64,000 nt of DNA from Aquabacterium sp. OR-4 (GCF_025290835.2 NZ_JAOCQD020000001.1:2542001-2606000); one strand, 5' to 3'; numbered from the stretch's first letter, positions 38,873 through 48,328 are shown. The notes: generated by a model not told the origin, from the letters alone. Numbers and translations: made by a program.

Positions 38873-39583
38873 ATGGGCTGCATCCTCAAGGGCGGCGGCG
38901 GCCTGTACAGCCGGCTGGTGGTGGGCGCGGTGCTGCTGGCTGCCGGTGAAGGCGCGCGTTTCGGCCGCCGGCCCAAGAGCCTGCTGCAGCTGGGCGGCGT
39001 GCCGCTGATCACGCGCCAGGTGGTGGCGCTGTCAGGCGCGGGCGTGGATGAGCTGGTGGTGGTGCTGGGCCACCATGCCGACGCCATCGAGCCGGCGGTG
39101 CAGGCCTTTCCGGTGAGCTTGCTGCGCAACCCGCGGCCCGAGGACGGGCAGGTGTCGTCGCTGCGCGCCGGCCTGGCCGCGCTGTCCGACAAGATCGATG
39201 TGGTGGTGGTGGCCCTGGCCGACCAGCCGCTGATCAACGCTGGCGACATCAACGCCGTGGTCGGCGCCTACAAGAAGCGCGCACCGGGCACCGAGGTGGT
39301 GGTGCCGCGCGTGGCTGGCGAGCCCGGCAACCCGGTGGCCTTCTCGGCCAGCGTGCGCCAGCAGATCCTGGCCGGCGATGCCAATGTGGGCTGCCGGCAA
39401 TGGCGCGCCGCCCACCCCGCGGCCGTGCACTGGTTCGACACCGACAACCGCCGCTACCGCGTCGATGTCGACTGCGAGGACGACATCGCCCGCCTGCACG
39501 CCGACACCGGGCACCAGCTGCGCTGGCCGCCCGAATGGGCCAGCCCGGCCGTGGCCGGCGCCCCGGCGCAGACACTGGCCTAG
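38873..39583 (+). CDS. MocA-like molybdenum cofactor cytidylyltransferase
   Basis: 236 residues. The nucleotidyltransferase motif 'GAVLLAAGEGARFGRRPKSLLQLGG' and 'ALADQPLINAGDI' with 'VVPRVAGEPGNPVAFS' match MocA/MobA-like enzymes. CO dehydrogenase uses molybdopterin cytosine dinucleotide, so a CTP:molybdopterin cytidylyltransferase encoded in the cox operon is expected. The first ~15 residues ('MGCILKGGGGLYSR') are unusual for the family; translation might start a few codons later at a GTG. It is 2 bp after coxF. Confidence 0.85.
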   Translation: MGCILKGGGGLYSRLVVGAVLLAAGEGARFGRRPKSLLQLGGVPLITRQVVALSGAGVDELVVVLGHHADAIEPAVQAFPVSLLRNPRPEDGQVSSLRAGLAALSDKIDVVVVALADQPLINAGDINAVVGAYKKRAPGTEVVVPRVAGEPGNPVAFSASVRQQILAGDANVGCRQWRAAHPAAVHWFDTDNRRYRVDVDCEDDIARLHADTGHQLRWPPEWASPAVAGAPAQTLA

Positions 39584-39607
39584 CACCACGTTGCAGCGTC
39601 CAGTGCG

Positions 39608-40993
39608 ATGCCGAATCGAGCGCTTCAGCCACTGCACCGCGCCAACGCCGCCCTGGCGGCCGGCCGCGTGCTGGCCTGGGCGCTGCTGATCGGCGGCTGG
39701 CTGGGCCTGGCTGCGCTGGGCCGGCATGCGATGCCGCTGCACGCGGGCGGCCTGCTGCTGCCGGCGGTGTGGCTGCTGGGCACCGCGGTGGCCATGGCCG
39801 CACTGGGCCGGCGGCCGCTGCCGCGCCAGGCCCAGGCCCTGGCGCTGCTGTTGGCCGGCACCGTGGCAATGGTGGCGGCGCAGGCGGCCACGGGCAGCCA
39901 GGCCGCGTGGCCCCAGGCGGCGTGCCTGGCTGGCATGGCCATCCTGCCCACCCTGCCTGCGCTACCAGCCCTGACTGCAGCGCCCATCTGGGCCACGACC
40001 AGCGTGCTGGCCCTGGCCTGGAGCGCGCTGCTGGCGCTGGCGGCCACCGCCGTGCGCGGGCTGCGCCTGGCCCGCGCCGAGGCCGCCGCGGCCACCCCCC
40101 GCCACGCCGGCAGCCGCCCCGCAGCGCCCACGCTGGCGGCGGCCGGCGGTGCGCTGCTGGCCGGCGGGCTGTGGGCCGACGCGGCCGGCGCCGACACCGC
40201 CGCCACGCTGGCGCGCATGGCCTGGGCCCTGCCGCTGGCCGGCCTGGCCTTGGCCGGCCTGGCGGGTCTGGCCGGGCAAACGGCCACCGCCTGCCGCAGC
40301 GGCCTGTTCGATTGCGCCTGGCCGGTGCCGCACCGGGCCGCACTGCGCCAGCCGCTGCAGTGGGCGCCGCAGGCCGCCGCACTGGCCATGCTGCCGATGA
40401 TGGCCGCCCTGCCCTGGATGGCCGCCTGGTGCGGCAGCGGCAACGGCAGCCTCGCCGAGCAGGCCGCCAGCACCGCCGCCCAGCACCTGGCCGCCATGCT
40501 GTTGCCGGCCCTGCCCTGGCCCCTGCTGCGCAGCCTGCCCGCGGCCCGGCTGCAGCGCGGCGTGGCCGGCCTGCTGGTGCTGGGGGGCCTGGCCCTGGCC
40601 TGGCCGGGGCGCCAGGGCCTGGCCGCAGCCGCGGTGCTGCATGGCCTGGCCTGGGGCCTGGCCTGGCGGCTGCGCCTGGCCGGTGACGGTCCGGCCACGG
40701 CTACGCCCACGCCCACGCCCACGTCAGTCGGGTTCCGGTCCACGCCGGCCGGGCCCCAGGCCGTGGCATCCGGGGCCCAGGCCGACCATGCGCCATCGGC
40801 CGCGCAGGCGCTGGCCTTGTCGGCCCTGGCCCTGCTGGGCTTCGGCCTGGCGCTCGAGGCCTTCGGCCCGCGCACGCTGGTGGCGCTGCACGGCGCCCTG
40901 GCCCTGGCCGGCGCGGCCGCGCTGGTCGGCCTGGTGGCGCAGGCGCCCAGCCGGTCGCAGGCGCTGCTGCGCCGCGCCCACGGGCCGCGCTGA
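39608..40993 (+). CDS. Polytopic membrane protein, function unknown, end of cox operon
   Basis: 461 residues, extremely rich in Ala, Leu, Gly and Trp, with about ten hydrophobic segments and a low-complexity Thr/Pro loop coded by CCCACG repeats (about 40703-40722). No transporter family motif is visible. It starts 24 bp after the mocA-like gene and ends just before a bidirectional terminator, so it is the last gene of the cox transcript. A role in CO or molybdenum metabolism is a guess from position only. Confidence 0.65.
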   Translation: MPNRALQPLHRANAALAAGRVLAWALLIGGWLGLAALGRHAMPLHAGGLLLPAVWLLGTAVAMAALGRRPLPRQAQALALLLAGTVAMVAAQAATGSQAAWPQAACLAGMAILPTLPALPALTAAPIWATTSVLALAWSALLALAATAVRGLRLARAEAAAATPRHAGSRPAAPTLAAAGGALLAGGLWADAAGADTAATLARMAWALPLAGLALAGLAGLAGQTATACRSGLFDCAWPVPHRAALRQPLQWAPQAAALAMLPMMAALPWMAAWCGSGNGSLAEQAASTAAQHLAAMLLPALPWPLLRSLPAARLQRGVAGLLVLGGLALAWPGRQGLAAAAVLHGLAWGLAWRLRLAGDGPATATPTPTPTSVGFRSTPAGPQAVASGAQADHAPSAAQALALSALALLGFGLALEAFGPRTLVALHGALALAGAAALVGLVAQAPSRSQALLRRAHGPR

Positions 40994-41017
40994 ACGGCAG
41001 CGGCGCCAGCGCCAAAG

Positions 41018-41045
41018 AAAAAGCGGCCCGCAGGCCGCTTTGTTG
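41018..41045. terminator. Bidirectional intrinsic terminator between the cox operon and amtB
   Basis: AAAGCGGCC/GGCCGCTTT, a 9-bp stem with loop CGCA, is flanked by TTTGTTG on the plus strand and by TTTTTCTTT on the minus strand. It ends both convergent transcripts and is stronger for the amtB direction. Confidence 0.85.
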
Positions 41046-41145
41046 ACTTCACCAGCGCGTACGCCACCGCGCAAGTCACCGCGTCCGTCCCCGCACACGC
41101 CACCGCTCGGCAGCGCCGGCCAGCGGCCTGCGCCTGCCGCGCGGC

Positions 41146-42348
41146 TTACCAGCTCACTTCGCGGTCGGGCGTGGCGCCGATGCGGTGGATCGACAGGTCG
41201 GCGCCTTCGTACTCTTCTTCGGCCGTGAGCCGCAGGCCCACCGCCACCTTCAGCACGCCATACACCACCAGGCCGCCAGCCAGTGCCCAGGCCACACCCA
41301 TCAGCGTGCCCAGCAGCTGGGCCATGAAGCTCACCCCGCCCAGGCCGCCCAGCGCCGGCAGGCCGAAGATGCCGCAGGCGATGCCGCCCCAGGCGCCGCA
41401 CAGGCCGTGCAGCGGCCACACGCCCAGCACGTCGTCGATCTTCCACTTGTTCTGGGTCAGGGTGAACATCAGCACAAAGATGGCACCGGCCACGCCGCCC
41501 ACCACCAGCGCGCCGGCCGGGTGCATCACGTCGGAACCGGCGCACACCGCCACCAGGCCGGCCAGCGGGCCGTTGTAGGCAAAGCCGGGGTCGTTCTTGC
41601 CCATCAGCACGGCCACCAGGGTGCCGCCCACCATGGCCATCAGCGAGTTCACGGCCACCAGGCCCGAGATCTTGTCGATGGTCTGCGCGCTCATCACGTT
41701 GAAGCCGAACCAACCCACCGCCAGGATCCAGGCCCCCAGTGCCAGAAACGGGATGCTGCTGGGCGGGTGCGCGCTGATGAAGCCGTCCTTGCGGTAGCGG
41801 CCGGCGCGCGCGCCCAGCAGCAGCACCGCGGCCAGGCCGATCCAGCCGCCCACGGCATGCACCACCACGCTGCCGGCGAAGTCATGAAACTCGGCACCGG
41901 TGCTGGCCTTCAGCCAGGCCTGGACGCCGAAGCGCTGGTTCCACACCACGCCCTCGAACAGCGGGTACACCGCACCCACCAGCACCGCGGTGGCGATCAG
42001 CTGCGGGCCGAAGCGCGCGCGCTCGGCAATGCCGCCCGACACGATGGCCGGAATGGCCGCCGCAAAGGTGAGCAGGAAGAAGAACTTCACCAGCTCGTAG
42101 CCGTTCTTGGCCGCCAGCGTCTCGGCGCCCACCATGAAGCTGGTGCCATAGGCCACCAGGTAGCCGACAAAGAAGTACGCGATGGTGCTGACCGCAAAGT
42201 CGACCAGGATCTTGACCAGCGCGTTCACCTGGTTCTTCTTGCGCACCGTGCCCAGCTCGAGAAAGGCAAAACCGGCGTGCATGGCGAGCACCATGATGGC
42301 GCCCAGAAGAATGAACAGGGCATCGCTGCCCTGCTTGATCTGCTCCAT
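41146..42348 (-). CDS. amtB: Ammonium transporter, Amt family
   Basis: 400 residues with about 11 membrane helices. 'FHDFAGSVVVHAVGGW' carries the first pore His, and 'VWPLHGLCGAWGGIACGIFG' the second. 'SGGIAERARFGPQL' is the Amt signature. The cytoplasmic tail ends in 'SIHRIGATPDREVSW'. It conducts ammonium across the inner membrane and is normally gated by GlnK, but no glnK gene is adjacent. ATG 42346-42348 follows a weak GGGGA-type site; the N-terminus starts directly before the first helix, with no signal peptide. A sigma-54 promoter and an NtrC site lie upstream. Confidence 0.95.
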   Translation of the reverse strand: MEQIKQGSDALFILLGAIMVLAMHAGFAFLELGTVRKKNQVNALVKILVDFAVSTIAYFFVGYLVAYGTSFMVGAETLAAKNGYELVKFFFLLTFAAAIPAIVSGGIAERARFGPQLIATAVLVGAVYPLFEGVVWNQRFGVQAWLKASTGAEFHDFAGSVVVHAVGGWIGLAAVLLLGARAGRYRKDGFISAHPPSSIPFLALGAWILAVGWFGFNVMSAQTIDKISGLVAVNSLMAMVGGTLVAVLMGKNDPGFAYNGPLAGLVAVCAGSDVMHPAGALVVGGVAGAIFVLMFTLTQNKWKIDDVLGVWPLHGLCGAWGGIACGIFGLPALGGLGGVSFMAQLLGTLMGVAWALAGGLVVYGVLKVAVGLRLTAEEEYEGADLSIHRIGATPDREVSW

Positions 42349-42426
42349 GGGGAAGTCTCCAAGACGAGAAACATGCGCCGCCTCGGGGCCTGATGCACCA
42401 CGGCGGTCTGACGATGCACCACGAGA

Positions 42427-42442
42427 AGCAATTGGCATGCCT
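42427..42442 (-). promoter_or_regulatory. Sigma-54 (-24/-12) promoter of amtB
   Basis: The minus strand reads AGGCATGCCAATTGCT, with GG and GC spaced by 12 as required, and TTGC matching the -12 consensus exactly. It lies about 80 bp upstream of the amtB ATG. Confidence 0.75.
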
Positions 42443-42511
42443 TAGTTGGTGCAGTTTCAGCGCACCAATCCAAGGCACTCAAGTGCATTCGTACTTCTTT
42501 GAGGCCTGAAA

Positions 42512-42528
42512 TGCACCTGTATTGTGCA
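42512..42528. promoter_or_regulatory. NtrC enhancer site upstream of amtB
   Basis: TGCACCTGTATTGTGCA is a 17-bp palindrome with GCAC-N7-GTGC, the same layout as the classic glnA site. It is about 70 bp upstream of the -24 box. Further TGCACCA half-sites occur at about 42392, 42414 and 42444-42467. Confidence 0.7.
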
Positions 42529-42717
42529 TAAACGCTGGTGCGAGGTTCGTCGTCAGGCTTGACGAGGTGTGGCCAGGACATGGCTCATAGACTGGGTTTG
42601 CAATCCATGCAGATACGGGGGAACGCCATGTTCACTGCCACGCCCTGCAGATCGGACCGCGGCGGTGCCCTGCCTACACGCGCGCGGCGCTGGCACACGG
42701 CAGCCCAGCGCAAGGCA

Positions 42718-43326
42718 ATGACTCGCGTCGTGTCCGGCTTGTTGATCTTGGGGCTGTCCGCCTGCAGCACGGTGCGCGACCGAAATACCGCGTTGGGGCT
42801 GGCCGTGGTTGGCGCGGCGCATGCGCCAACCACGGCGATCCATCAGGTCTATTACCTCGGCGTTTTCGATCCCCGCGACCAGGTTCCACCCACCATTTAC
42901 CGCGTCCGGGTTCGTGGCCAGGCCAGCGCCTTGAACTTCACCCGCTTCGCATCGGGCTGGGTGCGTGCTGAATTGGTCGACTCGCTCACCGCCCGCATCG
43001 GACAGGACGGCGACGGCAATGGCAGTGGGCGCCCAGCGGCCACCGTGGAGCCGCTTGAACGCGGCGCCCTGGGCGGGCGCCGGCTGGTGATGTTCGGGCC
43101 TGAAGGCTTCCGTGAAGCGCCGCGCGACCACCGCCTGGTGGTGGTGATGGGATCGAGCCCGGAGAAGTTTTTCTCCGCGGTGGATCAGGCACTCGGCGTG
43201 GTGGCTCAGGCCACGCAAGGCACCGGAAGCGGGCCTGAGATCGAGCGTGCGCTTTGGCAGGATCTGGCCGCCTCGCGCGACATGCGACAGGGCATGCGCC
43301 TGGTGCTCGACGCCGCTGGCCTGTAG
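42718..43326 (+). CDS. Small lipoprotein, function unknown
   Basis: 202 residues from ATG 42718. The N-terminus 'MTRVVSGLLILGLSACSTVRD' has a lipobox (L-S-A-C), so it is probably lipidated. The rest has an alternating beta/alpha pattern: 'YLGVFDPRDQVPPTIYRVRVRGQ', 'DHRLVVVMGSSPEKFFSAVDQAL'. No family is recognised. Earlier in-frame starts (42538, 42628) would put a hydrophilic stretch before the signal peptide, so I reject them. It ends 21 bp before the giant lipoprotein gene, with GGAAGGAAT as that gene's ribosome site. The pair is almost certainly one operon, and the small protein probably works with the large one. Confidence 0.75.
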   Translation: MTRVVSGLLILGLSACSTVRDRNTALGLAVVGAAHAPTTAIHQVYYLGVFDPRDQVPPTIYRVRVRGQASALNFTRFASGWVRAELVDSLTARIGQDGDGNGSGRPAATVEPLERGALGGRRLVMFGPEGFREAPRDHRLVVVMGSSPEKFFSAVDQALGVVAQATQGTGSGPEIERALWQDLAASRDMRQGMRLVLDAAGL

Positions 43327-43347
43327 TCCCGGCCGGAAGGAATACCC

Positions 43348-46300
43348 ATGAACCGCACCACCTGGCCCGGCACCCTGCTGGGCCTTCTAGCGTCGACGCT
43401 GCTGGCGGCGTGCTCGGCCATTCAAATCGACGTTGATGTCTACAAGGGGCCGCTGAGCCACGAGCCCGAGATCCAGATTCAGCAGTTTGCCGCCACGGCC
43501 ATTGCTGCCAAGCCGCTGCTCAGCTCGCTGCGAACCGATCTGGAAATCGCCTACCGGCACCACACCCTGCATGACCCGCTGACGCCGCAGGAGCAGGAAG
43601 ATCTGCGCCGAAAGACCTCGTACACGGATGCCGAGCTCTCCGCCCGCCTGGCGCGCTTCGTCAACGGTGCCCTATCGAGCTACGACGATCTGGGCGACCC
43701 GGCCGTCCAAGACCTGCGCCAGGCCCACCAGCGGCTGAGCCGTGCCATGCAGCGGCTGGAGATCAACACACAGGACCGCGAGCTGGGCAAGAGCATCAAA
43801 GCGGGCCCCGACAACGCCTTTGCCCAAGCCTACCGCCGATTCCTGTGCGGTGATGCCCAACTGTCCTGCGAGGCCGTGCCAAGTGCCAGCGTGACATATC
43901 GCGATGAACCCTACATGGTGTATCCGCAGGATCGCAAAGGCCATTGCCCGCCGGCACTGGCCCGCCAGCAGGCCTGCACGGAGGTGGCCCGCTCGAACGC
44001 AGGTTTCGACTTGATCGCCAGCCTGGCACCGGTGGCACTGCACAGCCGGCACCTGCATGGCACACAGCAACCCGCTTTCATCCGGCGTGTCAACGAGATT
44101 GGCCAGGCCTATGGCGAGGCGCGCACCGCCATGCGCGAGGTGCTGCGGGCCGCAGTGGCCATCCTGCGAACGGCCCACACCGCGCCGCGAACGGCGGCGA
44201 TCGATGCCGTTTCCAGAACCGCCGTCATTGCCACGCAGCTGCCGTTTCTGGCGGCCTACCTGGAAAGCCGCATCCACCCCGATGTGTCCGATCTGCCGGC
44301 TGCAAAGGAGCTGCTACGTCTGTGGCAGCTGAAGCCTGGCAGCCTGGTTGGCGACACGGCGGCACGCGCCCGCGGAGCGCTCAACCCCTACCCACGCATG
44401 AGCCGTGACATGCTGGCCCTGAGCCGTCGGCTGCCCCTGCAGATGGCTGAGCTGCTGCAGGCGGTGGACATCCGCTTGCCACAGCTGGGACGGGCCGATC
44501 GCGCCCGTCTGGCCCTAACCCCGGCAGTCGACACCAGTTACCGCGACAACCTGCAAGACGACAGTGCGCTGAACTACGGCCTGGCGCGCAGCCTGATCGA
44601 CAGCACTGAACTGGGCGAAGAGGTCGCCAAGCTCGACGCCGACGTGGGCTCACTGGGCGCCAACGCCAGCGGCTTCGAAACCGCGCGACCGAGCGACGGC
44701 ATCGACACCCTGACCCAGCGCTACCGCGACGCGCTGGTGCGCGCCAACGGCAAGCCATCCGACCCACAGGTTGATCGCGCCGTGATGCAGTTGCAGGAGT
44801 CCTTGCTGTTCTTCGCCGAGCGGGTCTTGCTGGTCACCAACACGCTGACGCAGAGAGTCCTCAAGGACGAGATCTCCGGCCTGGACGACGCCACGCTGGC
44901 CAAGTTTGCGGGCCGCATGGCCACCCTGCAAACCCTCGGCAACACTTTGCTGCTGCACGCCAACGACCTGACCCGCCGCCGCCAGCATGAGCTGCAGCAG
45001 GGCCTGCGCGGCAGCGGCGAGGCGCTCGCCGCTGCCCAGGTCTACGCGCCGTCGCCGGCCGTGGCCTTCGATGCCTGGCTGCTGAGCATGCAGGCCGACC
45101 TCCGGCAGCTGGAACGCAGCCAGAACACCCTGGCCCAAGCCGACAGCGCCGGCAACAGCGCGCTGCAAGCAGTCCGGCAGCAGCTGGAACAGGCTGAGAA
45201 AGACCTGCAAGCGCTGCAGGGACCGGCCAAGGCGGCGAGCGATCAGGTCTACGCAACCGAGTCGGTGCTGCGCACCATCGCGCAGCCCAACCGCATCACG
45301 CAGGCCCTGCCCGCCCCGTCCGACGCCGCTCTGCTGGCCCAGGAGCGGCGCGACCGGCAACAGGTGCAGCGGCAGTTCGAGGCCTTCGCCCTCAAGACGC
45401 CCGAAGTGCTGCTGCAGACCGGCCGCGACAGCGTGGTCGAGGCCTTGGCCCAGGCCGTGCGGTCGCTGGACGATCCCAAGTCAGCCGTTGACCCCATTGC
45501 AGCGCGGCGCAAACAGGCCCAAAGCTTCTTCAGCAGTGAACGGGCCAGCACGCTGACGATCGACGAGCGGCCGACGACACCGGCCGGTGTCTACCAAGCC
45601 ATTCTGAGCACGCTGGAGACCACGCTGGCGGCCCAGCAAAAGGCGGCGATGCAGGCCAAAGTCAGGGCCGACGAGGCAGAGAAGCTGGTCACGCAGTTGC
45701 GTACGCAGCGCGACGATCTGCTGACCCAGCAGCAAGCCAGCCAGGCACGGGCCGAAGCGCTGGCAGCGCGGCTGCCGCGGCACGAGCAACTGCGCAGCAT
45801 TGCCCTGGAACATCGCCAGGCCGTGATCGACAAGGCCAGCCAGCAGGCGGTGCGCGACGCAGCCGGCCTGCACCGCCTGCTGATCGACGAGATCAAGACC
45901 AGCGCCGCCAAGGCCAGCGGCGAGACCCAGAAGCAGCTCCAGGAGGCCGTGAATAGCATGTCGCGCCTCACGCCACCGGCGCGTATCACCCTGGATGCCA
46001 AGGGCACCAGCAGCAGCACGCCGCGTGAGGTGCTGGACCAGGTGATCGCCGCCCTGCGCCATCAACGCATCGAGGCCACGGCCAGCGGCGAGACCCAGCG
46101 CGCCGCCAACCTGGCCCAGGCCATCGAACAAGCCTATGAAGCGCGCCAGGCCAGCACCTTTCTGCGCCCCGCGGCCGACTACCTGAAAAGCGTGTACTCG
46201 TCCACCGCGCTGGCCGACGGGCCTGAGTCGCCCTACAAAAACCTGCTCACCGACTACCTTCGCTACGTCAAGCCTGACGCCTGGGACGACCATTCCAACT

Positions 46301-47139
46301 ACCAGCAGATCACCCGCGACGCCAAGGAAAACGCCGAAAAGCTGTTCTGGCAGAACATCAACCGCGTCACAGTCTCGGGCGGTGGCGCCACCAACACCGT
46401 GCTGGCCAAAGACGATGTGGGCAACTGGTACCTCAAGTCTTACAGCGCCGATCCGAGTGCCGTGATCCAGTCGGCCCAGTCGCTGGCCCTGTTCGGCATG
46501 GGGCGCAAGCTCGACAGCAACCTGCTGCGCCGCGCCGAGTTGCAGCGCCGTGTCGATGACACCACGCTGGGCAGCGGCGAGCGCGAACGCGCTCGCGAAG
46601 CGCTCGGCGACATGGGGCCCGACAAGTCGCTGGGTCTGCGCCGCGTGAACGATCGGCTGCGCGAGCAATACCTGCGCGACACCCGCGGCCATGCCGAGCA
46701 GTTGGCCGAGCAGTTGTCGGGCCTGCCGGCTCAGCTGACCAAGGCGGCGCAGGCGCATGCCGCCGTGGCCAGTGCCCCGGCCGCACCCGCCAAGCTGCGC
46801 GCGCTGGCCGACGAGCACTACACCGTGCACCTGTCCAGCGCCAGAAGCACGCTGCGCGACGCCGCCAGCCTGCCGGCCAGCAAGTCTGACCTGATCCGCC
46901 CGCTCAACGACGCCATCGTGGCTTGCCTGCGCGGCCTGCTGAAGTTCCGGCGTGCGCTGGTCGAGACCATTTCCAGCACCAGCCTGGACAGCCAGGACGA
47001 CGGCGCCAAGGCCGCGCGCACCTTGGTGGTCGAACACGTCGACGGTCTGCTCAAGAACGTGACGGACAAGCAAAACCGCTTGCTCGACCGCTTGGACGAC
47101 GGGCTGCAGCTGATCGGCGAGGTGCGCAGCCAGCCCTGA
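43348..47139 (+). CDS. Giant coiled-coil lipoprotein (1263 aa), function unknown
   Basis: 1263 residues. 'LLGLLASTLLAACSAIQIDV' gives a lipobox (L-A-A-C). The mature start 'IDVDVYKGPLSHEPEIQIQQ' is distinctive. Most of the chain is helical, with heptad-like Gln/Glu/Ala-rich coiled coils (about 570-640 and 750-930). A globular C-terminal part contains 'NTVLAKDDVGNWYLKSYSADPS'. There are no enzymatic or transmembrane motifs beyond the signal. Local composition is somewhat less GC-extreme and more Gln-rich than the neighbours, but there are no mobile-element marks. The size suggests a periplasmic scaffold or envelope-spanning role (inference). Confidence 0.75.
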   Translation: MNRTTWPGTLLGLLASTLLAACSAIQIDVDVYKGPLSHEPEIQIQQFAATAIAAKPLLSSLRTDLEIAYRHHTLHDPLTPQEQEDLRRKTSYTDAELSARLARFVNGALSSYDDLGDPAVQDLRQAHQRLSRAMQRLEINTQDRELGKSIKAGPDNAFAQAYRRFLCGDAQLSCEAVPSASVTYRDEPYMVYPQDRKGHCPPALARQQACTEVARSNAGFDLIASLAPVALHSRHLHGTQQPAFIRRVNEIGQAYGEARTAMREVLRAAVAILRTAHTAPRTAAIDAVSRTAVIATQLPFLAAYLESRIHPDVSDLPAAKELLRLWQLKPGSLVGDTAARARGALNPYPRMSRDMLALSRRLPLQMAELLQAVDIRLPQLGRADRARLALTPAVDTSYRDNLQDDSALNYGLARSLIDSTELGEEVAKLDADVGSLGANASGFETARPSDGIDTLTQRYRDALVRANGKPSDPQVDRAVMQLQESLLFFAERVLLVTNTLTQRVLKDEISGLDDATLAKFAGRMATLQTLGNTLLLHANDLTRRRQHELQQGLRGSGEALAAAQVYAPSPAVAFDAWLLSMQADLRQLERSQNTLAQADSAGNSALQAVRQQLEQAEKDLQALQGPAKAASDQVYATESVLRTIAQPNRITQALPAPSDAALLAQERRDRQQVQRQFEAFALKTPEVLLQTGRDSVVEALAQAVRSLDDPKSAVDPIAARRKQAQSFFSSERASTLTIDERPTTPAGVYQAILSTLETTLAAQQKAAMQAKVRADEAEKLVTQLRTQRDDLLTQQQASQARAEALAARLPRHEQLRSIALEHRQAVIDKASQQAVRDAAGLHRLLIDEIKTSAAKASGETQKQLQEAVNSMSRLTPPARITLDAKGTSSSTPREVLDQVIAALRHQRIEATASGETQRAANLAQAIEQAYEARQASTFLRPAADYLKSVYSSTALADGPESPYKNLLTDYLRYVKPDAWDDHSNYQQITRDAKENAEKLFWQNINRVTVSGGGATNTVLAKDDVGNWYLKSYSADPSAVIQSAQSLALFGMGRKLDSNLLRRAELQRRVDDTTLGSGERERAREALGDMGPDKSLGLRRVNDRLREQYLRDTRGHAEQLAEQLSGLPAQLTKAAQAHAAVASAPAAPAKLRALADEHYTVHLSSARSTLRDAASLPASKSDLIRPLNDAIVACLRGLLKFRRALVETISSTSLDSQDDGAKAARTLVVEHVDGLLKNVTDKQNRLLDRLDDGLQLIGEVRSQP

Positions 47140-47188
47140 CTTCGCCGCTGGCGCCGGCGCCGACAGCGCATGCGGTACAAGCCCGCAC

Positions 47189-48328
47189 ATGGCCGAACCC
47201 TTCAAGAACCTGATCAACCCCGACCGCGTGGCCGAGGCCGGCGCCCACCTGCAGCGCGCCTGGCCCGGTTTTGACGCCGCAGGTTTCCAGGCGCTGGCCT
47301 GCCAGGGCCTGGAGGCGCTGGAGATGAAGGCCCGGGCGATGCAGATTGCCGACGCACTGCAAGCCACGCTGCCGGCCGACTTTGGCGCGGCGGCCACGGT
47401 GATCGAGGCTGCGCTGGCACCGGTGGTGGAATCACCCGAGGCGCTGCAGGAAGGCTGGGCCGGCACCGCGGCGGCTGGCCTGTCGGGCTGGATCCTGTGG
47501 CCGGTGGGCGAGTTCGTGGCCCGCCAGGGGATCGACGAACCGCAGCGCGCGCTGCAGGCGCTGCAGGCCATCACCCAGCGCTTCACCGCCGAGTTTGCGA
47601 TCCGGCCGTTCATCGTGCGCCATCCGGCGCTGGTGTTCGACACGCTGGCGCAGTGGCTGCATCACCCCAGCGCCCATGTGCGGCGCCTGGTCAGCGAGGG
47701 CTCGCGGCCGCGCCTGCCCTGGGGCCTGCGCCTGCAGGCCCTGGTGGCCGACCCCACGCCCACGCTGGCGCTGCTGCGCGCACTGCAGGACGACCCCAGC
47801 GAGTACGTGCGCCGCAGCGTGGCCAATCACCTCAACGACATCGCCAAGGACCACCCCGCCCGGGTAGCCGGCTGGCTGGCCGAGCACCTGCCCGGCGCCC
47901 CGCCCGAGCGCCGCGCGCTGCTGCGCCACGCCAGCCGCAGCCTGATCAAGGCCGGTGACGCCGCGGTGCTGGCGGCCTGGGGCCAGGCCGAGCCCTTGCG
48001 CGGCCGCGCCGCGCTGGCCGTGGCGCCGGCGCGCATCCGCGTGGGCGAGGCGATCACGCTGGGCATCACGCTGGCCAGCACCGCGCCGCGGCCGCAGCAC
48101 CTGGTGATCGACTACGCGGTGCACCACGCCAAGGCCGATGGCCAGCGCACGGCCAAGGTGTTCAAGGGCTGGGTGATCGACCTGGCACCGGGCGAGCAGC
48201 GCCAGCTCGACAAGCGCCACTCGTTTCGGCCGGTGACGGTGCGGCGCTACCACCCGGGCGCGCATGCGGTGGATCTGCGGGTCAACGGCCAGGTGCTGGC
48301 GCAGGCGGAGTTTTTGCTGGACGCCTGA
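47189..48328 (+). CDS. DNA alkylation repair glycosylase, AlkC-like
   Basis: 379 residues. The N-terminal two thirds are HEAT-like helical repeats ('MAEPFKNLINPDRVAE', 'FIVRHPALVFDTLAQWL', 'VRRLVSEGSRPRLPWG', 'PSEYVRRSVANHLNDIAKDHP') typical of AlkC/AlkD enzymes that excise positively charged alkylated bases without flipping. The last ~95 residues ('RIRVGEAITLGITLAST', 'RYHPGAHAVDLRVNGQVL') look like the Ig-like C-terminal domain found in one AlkC subclass. The ATG at 47189 is 49 bp after the giant lipoprotein stop; they are probably unrelated in function. Confidence 0.87.
   Translation: MAEPFKNLINPDRVAEAGAHLQRAWPGFDAAGFQALACQGLEALEMKARAMQIADALQATLPADFGAAATVIEAALAPVVESPEALQEGWAGTAAAGLSGWILWPVGEFVARQGIDEPQRALQALQAITQRFTAEFAIRPFIVRHPALVFDTLAQWLHHPSAHVRRLVSEGSRPRLPWGLRLQALVADPTPTLALLRALQDDPSEYVRRSVANHLNDIAKDHPARVAGWLAEHLPGAPPERRALLRHASRSLIKAGDAAVLAAWGQAEPLRGRAALAVAPARIRVGEAITLGITLASTAPRPQHLVIDYAVHHAKADGQRTAKVFKGWVIDLAPGEQRQLDKRHSFRPVTVRRYHPGAHAVDLRVNGQVLAQAEFLLDA

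Noticed and set aside
42538..42717. Longer form of the small lipoprotein
   Set aside because: Earlier starts put up to 60 hydrophilic residues before a perfect signal peptide and lipobox.
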